Both the position numbers and the translations under genes were made by a program. Source: Pachypanchax playfairii (Eukaryota; Chordata; Actinopteri; Cyprinodontiformes; Aplocheilidae). Taken from it: a stretch of DNA of 64,000 bases. This document shows positions 11,788 to 23,300 of the stretch, piece by piece. The notes under the pieces were generated by a model. The model worked only from the letters and a program-made list of their open reading frames with translations. It ran no database searches and was not told where the DNA came from. Within the stretch, counting starts at the first letter, position 1; each line of letters starts with the position of its first letter. The DNA lies in the NCBI GenBank assembly GCA_006937955.1, contig SSNP01000042.1, forward strand, positions 2,652,015-2,716,014, given 5' to 3'.

Positions 11788-14700
11788 GTGAGTTAAAGTA
11801 TAAAAAGTGCTCTTAATACTGCTGAAGGTCAGTAAATAGTTAAACATGTTAGCCTCTCGTTAGCTGAGTGATCAGATCCATGAGCATTGTCATGAATCTG
11901 AACACGCTGAAACAAGTTACAAGACATTTCCACCCCGATTTTAAGATCTCTGGATTAAATTGGACCAAACGCGAGGCTCTTTGAAATAAAATAGTAATTT
12001 AAGACACAAACGTGGGGATAATTTTTGTCTTATTTGTTAATTTTGTTGGGAGACCAGATCTTTTGTCTGCTCGATTTTTTTCTTATGAACCGAAAATAAA
12101 CTGAAAAGAAATAAAACAACTAACTCCAAAAAGGAAAAGTGCTGTAGTTAAACAAACGAAAACTTTTTTTTGTTACATAATGGTGACAATTTAATATCAA
12201 CAGAGATGAGAAATGTTATGATTAAAGTTCAACACGTTAATTTTGTCCGTAGCACGCAGATGATATTTATTATTAAAGTAATAAATCATTTAATCAATCA
12301 GAGTGTTTTTCTTGGCAGGACGAGCCGACGCAGTGGGCATCAGCTGATTTGGGAAGTGATGAGAGGAAACAAAAGTTTTTACGATTGATGGGTGCGAGCA
12401 AGGTTTGTTTGTCTTTACCTCACAGTTTATTGTAAACATTGAATCCATTACTAATGTTATTATAAGTCATATTATGGCTAAGATAGATGAGTATTTCTTT
12501 TTTCCTAGAGAGAACACACTGGGCGCCTCGTCATTGGTGACCACAAGTCAACATCCCACTTTCGCACTGGTGAGCCACTTTAATCAACTTCATTCAGCTT
12601 AAATCCAAAACCGTTGGGATGCTGTAGAACACATGAGCTGCTTTTCAGCTTGATGGCAGCAACACATCTGTCGAAAATTGGGAGCAGAGGCAAAAACTAA
12701 CTGGCACAATTTAAAAACACCAAAATGTGTCTAAAGATTCAGGAACATTAAACTGATAAATCTATGAAGATCATCATTTAAGGGTGTGTGGGGGGGGGGG
12801 TAGACATCTGGAAAGACTCCATTGATGCTGAAAAGTAAAAGTAGTTGGTCATCTCCTGCAGGCCTCTTCACACTGTTGATGGGTCGGTGGCTGTAAACTA
12901 GTTCCTCAGCTTGTCGGAGTAAAGCCTTTTAGCCACTCTGATCCCCCTTGAAAGCTCATTCCTGGCCTACCTGTACAGGACTCTGTCCCCACTCCTGTAT
13001 GCGTCCTCCTTTTGTCAACGAAGAGTTCTGAGTTTTGGAGTAAACCAAGGTTTATTGTTGCTGTGGGAACGGAATGACCTGGTCGCCACACATGCGTCAT
13101 CACAGAAGCAGATGTAGGATGTGGTGTCTGCTAGTTTATTGAAATTAGTGGCTGCGGCTACAAAAACATTCCAATCAGTGGTGTCAGAGCAGTTTTTGTG
13201 TGCTTTTGTTCTCCTCTGTGCACTTTTTCACTGATTTTACAACAGGTTTAGTAGCTTTCAGCTTTGAGCTGTATGCTGGGGTAAGGTGAATTAAGCAGTA
13301 GAATGTCTGAGCGCAGCACAAGGGTGATGTAACAATGGTCCAATGTAGAACCTGACTAAGATGAAAGCTGAAAATTCCTGCGGGGAATGAAATGGTTTAC
13401 AGTTCAGAACGAGAGATTCTAGGTCCGGGCTGCAGTGTTTATATTCCACAGTGACATCAGTACACCAGGGTTTGTGCACGTAGAAGCAGATACCGCCACC
13501 TTTTCCCTGATGACTCCGTGACGCAGTCCGCTTAGAACAGCTGGAAGCCGGGAAGATGTTCTCCGCTGTTCAGGATGGCGTCGGAGAGCCAGTTTTCTGT
13601 GAAACAGAGAGCCGCTGAGTGTGCAAAGTCTCTATTAATCCTGTTCAGAAGAAGCAGCTCGTCCATCTTGTTGGGGAGAGAGCGGACGTTGGCGAGGTGA
13701 ATCACCGGTTCACGGTGCCGAAACCCCGCTGTCTCCGCTTCACCAGAGCTCCAGCTCGCTTGCCCCGTCTGCGTCTCGTCCACAGTTCACAGAGAGTCAC
13801 TCCCCCGCCAGCCAGAAGTTCCCAGAAACTGTCCAGATCTGGGTGAAAGGTTGGAAAAGTGTCCAAGTGGATCTGTCTAATATTTAGAAGCTCATCCCTG
13901 CTGGAGGAGATGAGCTTTGAGTCCGCTGTCGCAGGCAAAACAACAAAAACACACCAAAAACTAGAGAGCGCAGCACCAGAATATGTTAAAAACCACATGC
14001 TGCATCATCACAACATCACACAGGAGAAGAGTCCAGGTGCTGAACTGACCAGCCTGCAGTCCAGATGTTTCACCAACAGAAAACATCTGCAGCATCATGA
14101 AACCAGAATGTCCAGAACTGTTGATCAGCTAGAATCCTGCATCAGACCAGAATGGAGCAACATTCCTCTCCTAAAACTCCAACAGCTGGTCTCCTCCAGA
14201 TGTTTGCAGACAGATGTTAAAGAGGAGGAAATGCTACATGATGGAAAACATCCTCCTGTTGTAACTTTTTATAAATCTGTTGCTGCCATCAAATTCAAAA
14301 CGAGCTGGAACATCTGAGATGTTGTTTAGGTTCTAGTGGGATTAACGTTGTCTGGATTTACATTTTACGCAGCTTCCCAACTGTTTTGGATTGGTGTTGT
14401 ATAACACAAGCTCTGTTTCAGTAAAAGAGATTTAACATGCTGCATCATCTTTATCCCCTGTGAACGACTCCAGCGTCTCGGCTCCACATCCATCGCTGCA
14501 GGTCTGTCCGCTCTCGGATAGATCTGCAGCAGCTCGCTGTGCCTCTTGTGACTTGGTGTCTCGTCTGCAGGGCAGGAAGATAGGAAGATGAACGAAGACC
14601 TGGAGCTGCAGTACCAGCAGGGCATGGATGGAAAGCTGTCCGGACGGGACCGGAGACATTGTGGTCTGGGTTTCAGTGAGGTGAGGTGATTCTTACAGCA

Positions 14701-17352
14701 GCTTTACAAACATGAATTTATGATTTTGGAAAGATCAGAGCATCACAGACTCAGACCTCTTTACTGTTCTAAATAAAGACAAAGTTTCAGGTGATGTCAT
14801 CGTTTTATCTTTCAGGTCCTACACACAGTGATGTGTGAGACCACTGATTTTCTTTTCAATCTGATACCAAATAAATTTCAGACCAGCATCAGCGATACTG
14901 ATCCCATACTGATACTTTCCTCAAAAATGTTCTGTTTGTAAAATGACATTTTAAAATGAGTGTAATTAAGGTGGCTGTCTTCATTTGACTAATACCGTTA
15001 TAAATCACTTTCCCCAATTTAGCAACAGTGCAAATAGTTTCAATAACTCCACATTGATGTCTGTTTCCCCCTCGCAGCACCTGATCCTTCCTCTCCTCTC
15101 TCTGATCATGACATCTTCATATTCTGTCTTATGATTTATTTTTAAATATTTCACAATGTTTATAGTGTTTCCACGTGTTGGTTCAAGGAAAGTTAATATT
15201 TCACACACCATCTGTAACGCTTGACTGGAAGTTAGTGCTTTTAGTTTGATAGTACACACAGTAAACTTCCTCCACAGATCCTGCTGGTGTAAAAGCACAT
15301 GACTATAACATGCTACAGATAAACAACTAACAGTCTTCATATGCATTGCGTACTGCATCAGTGCTGTTTGGGACACTAAAGTTGGTCCACACACGACGGT
15401 GTCGGTAACCTGGCTCTGCCAGATCTATATGTAGCCCCGCCTCTTCTCAATTTGGGGACACACATACATTTGGAACCGCTCCATGGGGAGCCACAGTCTC
15501 CTCCCCTTCCGGTCGGCCCATGGGTCCCCTGAACGAAAAAATAATGAATGGAAGTCAATGAAGCGATAAAAGTTCTTTTCTGGTCCGCTCTGTCTTACAC
15601 CCTGAATCACACATATGTTGTACCGCAATTTAAATGATAAATAATGATGTACGTTTTGACCGGGTCTGTCAAGTGGATTTGGATTTATTTATTTTTAAAA
15701 TTTCGTAATTAAAATGACTACAACTAGAAAGTCGCACATATGACATCACGAGTCTCACCGCTGCCTTTTCCCTCGTTTTTACGTGACAATGTCGGTGTGT
15801 TTTGTACCTGGATGTCACCACAAAACTAGTCGTTTAATGCTCCTTCCTTCGTCCTGATAGAAGGAGGTGCAGCTCGCTAAACTCACCGCCATTGTTCCTA
15901 TTCTGATTCTTCTTCTCCTTCTGAGCGCTATGGTGAGACAAGTGGTTGTAGTCTACTACGTGTCTTCACACAAAATATAAAATAACTTTTATCACTTCAT
16001 TGACTTCCATTCATTATTTTTTCGTCCAGGGGACCCATGGACTGGAAGTAGAAGGGCATGACTGTCGCTCCCCATTTGAAACCATCTATAAAAGGGAGGG
16101 ACATCTGATATAATACTTTAATCTGATTGGAGGAGCCAGCAAGTGTCTGCCTTTGATGATTTCTCTTTAGCCAATCACAGTAAATCAAACTCTTGTAAAT
16201 CCATTCGATAGTAAAACACACATCGTTACCACTAAGAAAAGCAAAACACATCTTTACCATCAAGAAATACACAAAGTTTTTAACTTTGATCATTGTTCAA
16301 TGAAGAATTCGTCTCTAGTCCTAAAACAGATTCAATATCTGCTTCTCCATGTACATCCTCCAGCAGCCATGTTTGTTTTACTTTACCTGCCTGGACACTT
16401 GCTGCCAATCATACCTGAACACCCGCCCCAAAGCACAATGATTGGTTCAAACGTTTTTTTGACCGAAATAGACGGTTTTCAGTGGAGCGGTACAAGATGG
16501 ATTTTCGCGGATTTGGAAAACTCCAAATCTCGTGAGAATCCATCTTGCAGCGCAAGGCTACGGTGTTTGTTCGGCCGTGTTAAGCTGACAGCCAGCGGAC
16601 TGCAGCAACAGGTGAGCAGCGCCGCTCAGCATTCTTCTGCTTTTATACCGTAACGCCACGCACTTTGCTAGATGGAAGAAGTAGTTCCGACCTACTGAAC
16701 AGGATTTACACAGTTTTCCAGTTAATGACAAACTACATATGGACTCAAAATGACTAAAATATCGATATTTTAATAAGATGATCGATTCCGAAACATAAAA
16801 GCTGGAACCTGAGGTATCGATCCACACATCAACACACTGCATGTTGCGTTTAACGTCACTGTATTGTGTCATCCTGTCGTGCTTTTATCTTTTATTACCT
16901 TGTCTTTCATTGCAAGGGTTAGCTCGAGTGCCTTGAAAGGTGCCTGCAAATTCAATGTATCATAATTATTATTAATCTGATGTATTTTAATAAGAGCTGC
17001 ATTATTATTAAATGTGATTGCTGCTGATAGACTGGTATAAGAAGCAGAAACAAGAATAAAATCACTAAATCAAGTCTGTTTAAATTGAACTGGTTATTAA
17101 TGAAGAAAATGATCTTTCTGCTCGTTGCAGCCCGACCCGCAGCCAGAACCGACACCTGTCCCAGCTGGGGACGGTCAGACAGACGTTTCTGAGACACACA
17201 AGTCCACAAGTCAAGAGTCCCCCACAGAAGCTCAGGACGAACACCAGGATCACAGTCCAAAGGAATCCTCCGAGGAGACCGGGGACGACTCAGACAGTAA
17301 CGACGAGGAACCGAAACATAATTACAAAAGGGATTCTGTAAAATCCTCGTAG
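11734..17352 (+). CDS. Small acidic protein SMAP (C11orf58 ortholog), five exons
   Basis: Coding exons are 11734-11787, 12319-12402, 12509-12569, 14571-14680 and 17131-17352. Phases match at every junction and give 176 residues. The protein starts MSSPEDKHGTKRPASP, has the conserved FLRLMGASK and HTGRLVIGDHKSTSHFRTG blocks and SGRDRRHCGLGFSE, and ends in an acidic, Ser-rich tail with NYKRDSVKSS. This agrees from memory with human C11orf58/SMAP in order, length and conserved core; the tail is divergent. The protein is small, hydrophilic and probably largely disordered, with no signal peptide or membrane segment; its molecular role is poorly known. The start ATG has A at -3. The gene converges on plekha7, as in human. 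Confidence 0.93.
12319..12402 (+). CDS. smap exon 2
   Basis: Acceptor ttggcag and donor AAG|gtttgt frame 28 codons, with ADLGSDERKQKFLRLMGASK at the end. This is the most conserved helix-forming block of the SMAP family. Phase 0 at both ends. Confidence 0.9.
12509..12569 (+). CDS. smap exon 3
   Basis: Acceptor tcctag and donor CTG|gtgagc frame 61 bases encoding REHTGRLVIGDHKSTSHFRT plus one base of a Gly codon. The peptide is nearly identical to the human family member as I recall it. Confidence 0.92.
12840..13995 (-). mobile_element. LINE endonuclease relic in smap intron 3
   Basis: On the minus strand a non-LTR endonuclease can be followed: HLANVRSLPNKMDELLLLNR (about 13700-13640), GGGICFYVHKPWCTDVTV (about 13500-13445), DLESLVLNCKPFHSPQEF (about 13420-13370), then a linker resembling the RRQKEDAYRSGDRVLYRQARNE region of fish LINEs (about 13040-12950) with internal stops. 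No reverse transcriptase is left. Stops and frame changes mark it dead. It lies antisense to smap and is removed with the intron. Confidence 0.8.
14005..14330. mobile_element. Fish interspersed repeat fragment
   Basis: The + strand contains CAACATTCCTCTCCTAAAAC and CTGTTGCTGCCATCAAATTC, words I recall from the 3' part of a common teleost DNA transposon. A 152-residue frame runs through it but looks like no cellular protein. No terminal repeats could be paired, so the family is open. Confidence 0.4.
14571..14680 (+). CDS. smap exon 4
   Basis: Acceptor gtctgcag and donor GAG|gtgagg frame 110 bases. After two bases completing a Gly codon, the peptide includes QEDRKMNEDLELQYQQGMDG and then KLSGRDRRHCGLGFSE, matching the end of the conserved SMAP core. 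It ends in phase 0. Confidence 0.92.
14681..15439 (+). other. smap intron 4, 5' part
   Basis: AT-rich intron with no recognised exon or element. A minus-strand frame of 129 codons (15005-15394) has no family features and looks fortuitous. Confidence 0.4.
15440..16080. mobile_element. Foldback (long inverted repeat) element in smap intron 4
   Basis: Bases about 15475-15575 and 15980-16075 are inverted copies of each other: both arms contain CCATGGGTCCCCTG, GAAAAAATAATGAATGGAAG and TCAATGAAG in mirror orientation, with about 400 bases between. No transposase is present, so this is a non-autonomous foldback or long-TIR MITE. Outer borders and target duplication could not be fixed. Confidence 0.7.
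16494..16546. repeat. Strong hairpin
   Basis: AAGATGGATTTTCGCGGATT continues to TGGA, a 4-base loop, and an inverted arm ending GAGAATCCATCTT. The stem is about 24 bases with few mismatches. It may be a small MITE core or a structured RNA if transcribed; no mature RNA family is recognised. Confidence 0.7.
17131..17352 (+). CDS. smap exon 5 (terminal coding exon)
   Basis: Acceptor cgttgcag opens a 74-codon exon ending in TAG at 17350-17352. It encodes the acidic tail: Pro/Glu-rich start (PDPQPEPTPVPAGDG), a Ser/Glu/Asp-rich middle (EETGDDSDSNDEE) and a basic end NYKRDSVKSS. In human the same tail is more Asp-rich and ends Asn-Tyr-Lys...Val-Lys-Ser-Ser. Low complexity makes the middle fast-evolving. 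Confidence 0.88.
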   Translation, partial: PDPQPEPTPVPAGDGQTDVSETHKSTSQESPTEAQDEHQDHSPKESSEETGDDSDSNDEEPKHNYKRDSVKSS

Positions 17353-17481
17353 GGCGAGTTGTTAGATTAGAGATTAGCTTTTGTATCCTCCGATTTGGAC
17401 AGCGCGCTGCTTTTTGTCCCACTGTAGCCAGTTTTACTGTGTAAAGACGGTCCAGAGCTCGCTGTGATGGAGCTGGCGAAA

Positions 17482-17487
17482 AATAAA
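17482..17487 (+). terminator. smap polyadenylation signal
   Basis: A canonical AATAAA lies 130 bases after the smap stop, followed by T-rich and GT-containing sequence (TTTTTTTATTGTGTGG), fitting a cleavage site near 17500. Confidence 0.75.
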
Positions 17488-17831
17488 GTCTTTTTTTATT
17501 GTGTGGTCTTTAAAATGGCGAATGTACCACTTTTCATTTGGGTTGAACATTTTAACAGTCTGTCTGTGATGAATTGGATTGAAACGGGACGAGATGCCAT
17601 TAAACTTGATTTATGTAGAACATGGTGATTTCATGTGGTTTTTACTGTTTATAATATTCATCAGTCCAAAGAAGTAAACTAGATGATATAAATATCATAT
17701 TTAAACCACAATTTCTTTAAAAAAAAGAACTAAGTAACTTGAGTCAGGTTCAAAATCTAAAATGGACTTTTATTCTTACAAGTTTTGGGAGGAACCATAT
17801 TTGGAATACTGACACTTACAATGAAGGATTA

Positions 17832-18873
17832 CACTCACCGGCCACTTTATTAGGTACACCATGCTAGTAACGGGTTGGACCCCCTTTTGCCTTCAGAACT
17901 GCCTCAATTCTTCGTGGCATAGATTCAACAAGGTGCTGGAAGCATTCCTCAGAGAGTTTGGTCCATATTGACATGATGGCATCACACAGTTGGCGCAGAT
18001 TTGTCGGCTGCACATCGTACATTGTGGTCATAAAGGGATGGACATGGTCAGCAACAATACTCAGGTAGGCTGTGGCGTTGTAACGATGCTCAATTGGTAC
18101 CAAGGGGCCCAAAGAGTGCCAAGAAAATATTCCCCACACCATTACACCACCACCACCAGCCTGAACCGTTGATACAAGGCAGGATGGATCCATGCTTTCA
18201 TGTTGTTGACGCCAAATTCTGACCCTACCATCCGAATGTCGCAGCAGAAATCGAGACTCATCAGACCAGGCAACGTTTTTCCAATCTTCGATTGTCCAAT
18301 TTCGATGAGCTTGTGCAAATTGTAGCCTCAGTTTCCTGTTCTTAGCTGAAAGGAGTGGCACCCGGCGTGGTCTTCTGCTGCTGTAGCCCATCTGCCTCAA
18401 AGTTGGACGTACTGTGCGTTCAGAGATGCTCTTCTGCCTACCTTGGTTGTAACGAGTGGTTATTTGAGTCACTGTTGCCTTTCTATCAGCTCGAACCAGT
18501 CTGGTCATTCTCCTCTGACCTCTGGCATCAACAAGGCATTTCCGCCCCCAGGGAACTGCCGCTCACTGGATATTTTTTCTTTTTCGGACCATTCTCTGTA
18601 AACCCTAGAGATGGTTGTGCGTGAAAATCCCAGTAGATCAGCAGTTTCTGAAATACTCAGACCAGCCATTCTGGCACCAACAACCATGCCACGTTCAAAG
18701 TCACTCAAATCACCTTTCTTCCCCATACTGATGCTGGTTTGAACTGCAGGAGATTGTCTTGACCATGTGTACATGCCTAAATGCACTGAGTTGCCGCCAT
18801 GTGATTGGCTGATTAGAAATTAAGTGTTAACGAGCAGTTGGACAGGTGTACCTAATAAAGTGGCCGGTGAGTG
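17832..18873 (-). mobile_element. Tc1/mariner element with 29-bp terminal inverted repeats, defective
   Basis: Left end CACTCACCGGCCACTTTATT and its perfect inverse at 18845-18873 bound a 1,042-bp element flanked by TA on both sides (17830-17831 and 18874-18875), the Tc1/mariner target. The transposase inside is frame-broken and internally deleted. It sits between the converging 3' ends of smap and plekha7. Confidence 0.95.
17864..18786 (-). pseudogene. Tc1-like transposase, frameshifted and missing part of the catalytic core
   Basis: The N-terminal part (18786 to 18505) has the DNA-binding region, with GDLSDFERGMVVGARMAG and SISETADLLGFSRTTISRVY. It then ends at a stop, and translation resumes in another frame at MTRLVRADRKATVTQI (18508 to 17864). 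The first catalytic Asp is kept (AWSDESRF). After FMTTMY the sequence jumps to DVQPTNLRQL. Intact relatives have there a stretch with the second Asp (QDN motif) and the final acidic residue (NPIE motif). At least two independent lesions make it inactive. It could still be mobilised in trans, since both terminal repeats are perfect. Confidence 0.92.
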
Positions 18874-18875
18874 TA

Positions 18876-20034
18876 TATTAATCTGAGGATCATAAGGAGA
18901 AACAAGTTATTCAGCTATAATATTTTTGCCGGATGGTCGAGGTGCTTGAGTGAAACTGAAATACCATCAAGTAGTTCAGTGATTCAGATGTTCTTCAGAT
19001 TTATTTGGAATTAATCAAACTTTATTTTTGTTAAATCAAACACAAGCAGAGAATCACGTTCCTCCTCTAGTGAGATGGAAAGTTAGTTTCTGCATGAGCC
19101 TGGAAGTGATCCGACATCATGATCTTCAGACATCTTCAACCATCACCACGGTGACCGAGTGTCTCAACCAATGACGTTCTCCGTTCACATCACAAGTTGT
19201 TCAAACAGAACTTTCATCTCAGTCTGTCGCAGGTTGATTTTAAAAATCAAACAGAAAACGCAGCTCGTTGTCAACCTGAGAGTAGAAGAAGAGTCCAGAG
19301 TTCCTGGACCCGTGCAGCTCCTTCAGACTGCTGCAGGTCGTGTCTCAGCTGTGACCGTCCACATAAAACTAAAACATGCAGGTAGGATCTGGTCTCAGTC
19401 AGGACTAAACACACCTGTTTAAATTCTGCTGCCATCAGACAGTCCAGTGTTCTGTAGTTTATTGATTTGAGGTTTTCTTTTAATCTTTTGTCTTGAGCCT
19501 TTTGGACTGTCTCAGATTTTTCTGGTCTGTCCTGGTCTAAGCCTCTGGGAGACACGTGCACATCTTGTGCTTGTGTTCAGAGCCCAAACTAGTCGGACCT
19601 TTTCTCTACAGACACCAACATCCCTCACACATCAGATTTATAAGGATTTAATTATTAATATTGTTTATTATGAAGTTTTAAATGAGTCGTTTGGAGATTA
19701 AAGGACTAAAGACAGAAACATTGTTTCTGTGTGCACAGACTCATTCAAACTTTTTAAGCTGGTAAACAGTAGAAAAGCTTTAAAACACTATTTATATTAA
19801 AAAAATATCTCTATGTAAAAGAAGAAAGAGTTTAAAGTTGGCAGATAAAGTAACAGAAATGGTTTTGTAGTGCTCAGCAGGTAAAACACGGTGTTTCCTC
19901 CACGTCTTCTGTTGTTTTGAACATGCATCACTTTCCCTCAGCGCTGACAACTAAACGAAATTTTAATGAAACAGAAAACAAACAAGTTTTTAGGATTTAT
20001 TTTCAGTGAATTTAACTTCTTAATATTAGTCTGT
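18876..20034. other. Intergenic sequence between the converging genes
   Basis: AT-rich, with no exon or recognised element. It is likely to include the end of the plekha7 3' untranslated region, since candidate signals lie at 19996-20001 and 20035-20040. Confidence 0.4.
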
Positions 20035-20040
20035 TTTATT
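20035..20040 (-). terminator. Candidate plekha7 polyadenylation signal
   Basis: TTTATT on the + strand is AATAAA on the minus strand, about 335 bases after the plekha7 stop. A second one lies at 19996-20001. Which is used cannot be decided here. Confidence 0.45.
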
Positions 20041-20374
20041 TCAAATCGTGCAGTTCATTAACAGACAATGTTAAGAAAAAATATAAAGCAGAAACATTTG
20101 AATTCAAAGTGTTTAATAAATACATGTTTCATCTCAAAATGTTTCTCTGATATCTGAGCGTGTTGATTTTAGTAAATAATTTAAGATTAAAACAAAAGCA
20201 ACTCACACTGTAACTGATTATCACTGTGATGAAAACCTGGTGCTGTTTTAAAACCATAAATCAAAGGAACTGTTCAAAATGAGTATTATTTCCATATAAA
20301 AGATTTTCTGTTAGTAAATTAATTATTTGAGATCCTTCCAAGTACTTCCTTCCTTCTGTAGCTCGTTCCTGTGG

Positions 20375-20397
20375 TCAGTGCTCTGCGGCAGCTTTGG
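20375..20397 (-). CDS. plekha7 last coding exon
   Basis: After acceptor cttctcctcag two bases complete an Ala codon, then AKAAAEH-type codons lead to TGA at 20375-20377. The predicted end (VAAKAAAEH) aligns residue for residue in length with the human end VAAQAVTDP. The exon continues into the 3' untranslated region. Another frame here is longer (to 20323) but would not fit the phase of the preceding exon. Confidence 0.75.
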
Positions 20398-23300
20398 CTG
20401 AGGAGAAGAAAAAAATGTTTTCAGGTCTGGAAATCTCCCTGCAGTCAGAATAATACATATAACCAGGGGTGCACATAAGTGGCCCGCAGGTCCGCACACA
20501 CTGTCAAAATATAAAATGCACCAGATGAAAAGTTGCAACACGCGTTTGCGTACTTAACATTGGTTTGGCTGAGCTGCGTGAATTTTTAGGTTAATCAGAG
20601 GCGGTTCATTGTCAAATAAATGAAGAATCCCGTTGACTTCTTTTGTTTGACTGATATGTTTCTCAGCCAGAGCGCCGAAGTTCCAGCTGATCAGCTGATG
20701 CTGCGTCTCTCTCTGTCTCTGTGTATCAGTTTGCCAGTGTGATGGATTTTCAGTCAGTCAGATCAGTGCAGCTGACTGCAGGATTCTGCATCGCGTCAAA
20801 ACTGAAAAAATTCACTGAATAAAACAAATAGACCATCGTGGCACAGACGTGTAGAACTACCTTTTTGTGCTATAAAATACAGAAAACCACCTGTTTTAAT
20901 CAACAGTATCAGCGTATTTGTCTGTGATCCGCGCCATTTTGAATGCACGCAAAGCATTATGGGATATGCAGTCAATGCCCCATAACTGTCCAGTGTATCT
21001 TTTTATCTGACTGCATCACATTACAAACATCCTCATCATTTCAAAACAAAAAACAGTTACAGTAAATGACAGAAGCTCCAACAGCTGACTAATAAATTTC
21101 AACACCAAACTGTTAAATGTAGATTAAAGTGAACAATCAAACCTGTAAACAATCCAACCTGAACTCTGAAGGTTTTTTTACCAGTATTTTTATATTTTAC
21201 TGGTTTCTCTTGATTTTTTCAACAATTAAAGGATTTTTATTGAAACAAATATAGAGTCAGGTAAAGTAAACAGACTGAATTTGAAGCTTGATGAAACCAA
21301 AAACAAAGCAGAGGAGCTCGGAAGAGACACAGCGAGACACATTTAAAAATGTGAGGACCAAGCAACAACCCTAGGTTCTCTTCTGAGAACCAGGTCAAAA
21401 ATATTATGTGCACCCCTGGTTATAAACACCTTTTCAGTTTCATCTGTGGTGCTGATGTTGAATAGAAACACACTCTGTGTGTCTGTCAGTTAAACAGGAT
21501 GTGAACTTATTCTTATTCAGAAAAATAGAAACTTATAAAAAACTTTTTTCCCTTGTTGTGTTGTTCTAATGTTTTTCTGTTTGTTTGTGGGTTGTCGTGC
21601 AGCTCTTGTGCACTGTGTGCCTCCCTGGTGGACAATAAACTTTATCTTCTCTTAATCTCACATGTGAAACAGATTTGGCGCCATTATTATTATATTTTTT
21701 AATGTCGTGCATTTTAAATTGAGTAAAACAAACAAAAGCTTTTTTTTTTTTGCTCTAATAGTTTGAGGTCCAACACAATGTTGAGTTGTATACATTTCAA
21801 AGCTTTTTTGTTTGTTTTATTTGACACAAGAAACACACAGACTTCACCGAAACACCTGAAGAATCATTGAAAAATTCCCCCAAAACATCAGACTTTTCAC
21901 AAAGACTCACAGCAGCTTCCGTCTAAATGATTCATTCAAGTTTCTGCCAGATTAGTTTTAATCAAAGACAATTTGCAACAGATTCACAGAAAATTTAATA
22001 TTAATCAGAAAAACGCAGCAGAAAGAAAAGTATCAGATGAGATTACCGCTAAAAACACGTGTGTATTATTCATCTACAATCTGCAGAATTTGCAAATTGT
22101 AATTTTGCTTGAACTGTTTCTAGTAGTTGATATGAGTCTTTTCAACTTAATAACATCAGGACGACCAAACAGATTAATAATTAAAAGTGTTGTAGAAGTA
22201 AACAAACCGTTTTTAATAATGATATACACACTGTTAATCATCAGCTGATTTTGTTCCATTGTTTGTTTGTTTGCTATTAAATAATAACTTGAATCGATGT
22301 GTCTGAGCTCCATTAATAATCCAGTTTACAATCTGTATTCTGAAAGAACAGATTCATATTCAGCCTCGCGCTGTTTGTTGTTTTCATAAAGAAGAAACTG
22401 TAAATTAGAAATTTGTGAATTCTCGTATCTCACAGAGAACAGGAAGTCTACATGTTAATTCTATAGAAACAGTTCAGGCGCAAACTTTCGATGAATAATC
22501 CACGTATTTTTGACAGTAATCTTTTTCCATAGAGGAATCTAATATCCTGGCTTGTGGGGAGTTAATTTCAGCCACTAGGGGGCAGTATATCATAAATCTG
22601 AATTTAAAGAGAAAAAGTATCTGACAGTAAATAGACCTGGACCCAGAATACATGTGGTCTCAGTGGTCTTTAGTAGGAACATACAGTAAAAGATAAAAGT
22701 CTTTGTAAAACATCCTTAGGTTGACTGGCATCCACATACCCACCCACCCACCCACCCAAAATTAAAAAGGACAATAAAAAACAGGAACGTGCACAGATGT
22801 TTTGGGACCAGAGGTAATTACAGATGGCAGGAAAATTTGGGGTATGTCACTGTTAAAATGAATTTTTTGTCAGCCATCTGTGCACGTTACTTTCAAACCA
22901 AGGCAACACACACAAACTGGTAAAACCCAAATAAACAGAGTAACTCCTCCCAACCAGGAGGACAGTGGTGGTAGGTGTACCTGGAGCAGACATGCTCACC
23001 AACCCTCCAGGCACTCAGTCCCTACACACACATCAGGGACAATAATATAATCACACACATCAGACTTCCACCTCTGTCATACAGTCACATGGAAATCATT
23101 AAAGTTTGACTTTATTTATTGTAACTTTGGGAAACTGAACTGAAGAAGAAGAAACATCAGTCTGAGTTTTGTTGTTTACTTCTGTGTTTTTGCTCTTGTC
23201 GACGTGTGAAGACAGATTGTGAGAATAGTTTCTTTCACAATAAAAGCATGTGTTGTGATAAAGTTATTAAAGTCCCTGAACTCACCGGCAACCAGTTTGC

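Noticed and set aside
20323..20541. 72-codon minus frame as the plekha7 C-terminus
   Set aside because: The phase from exon 23286-23419 selects another frame, whose short end matches the human C-terminus in length and sequence.
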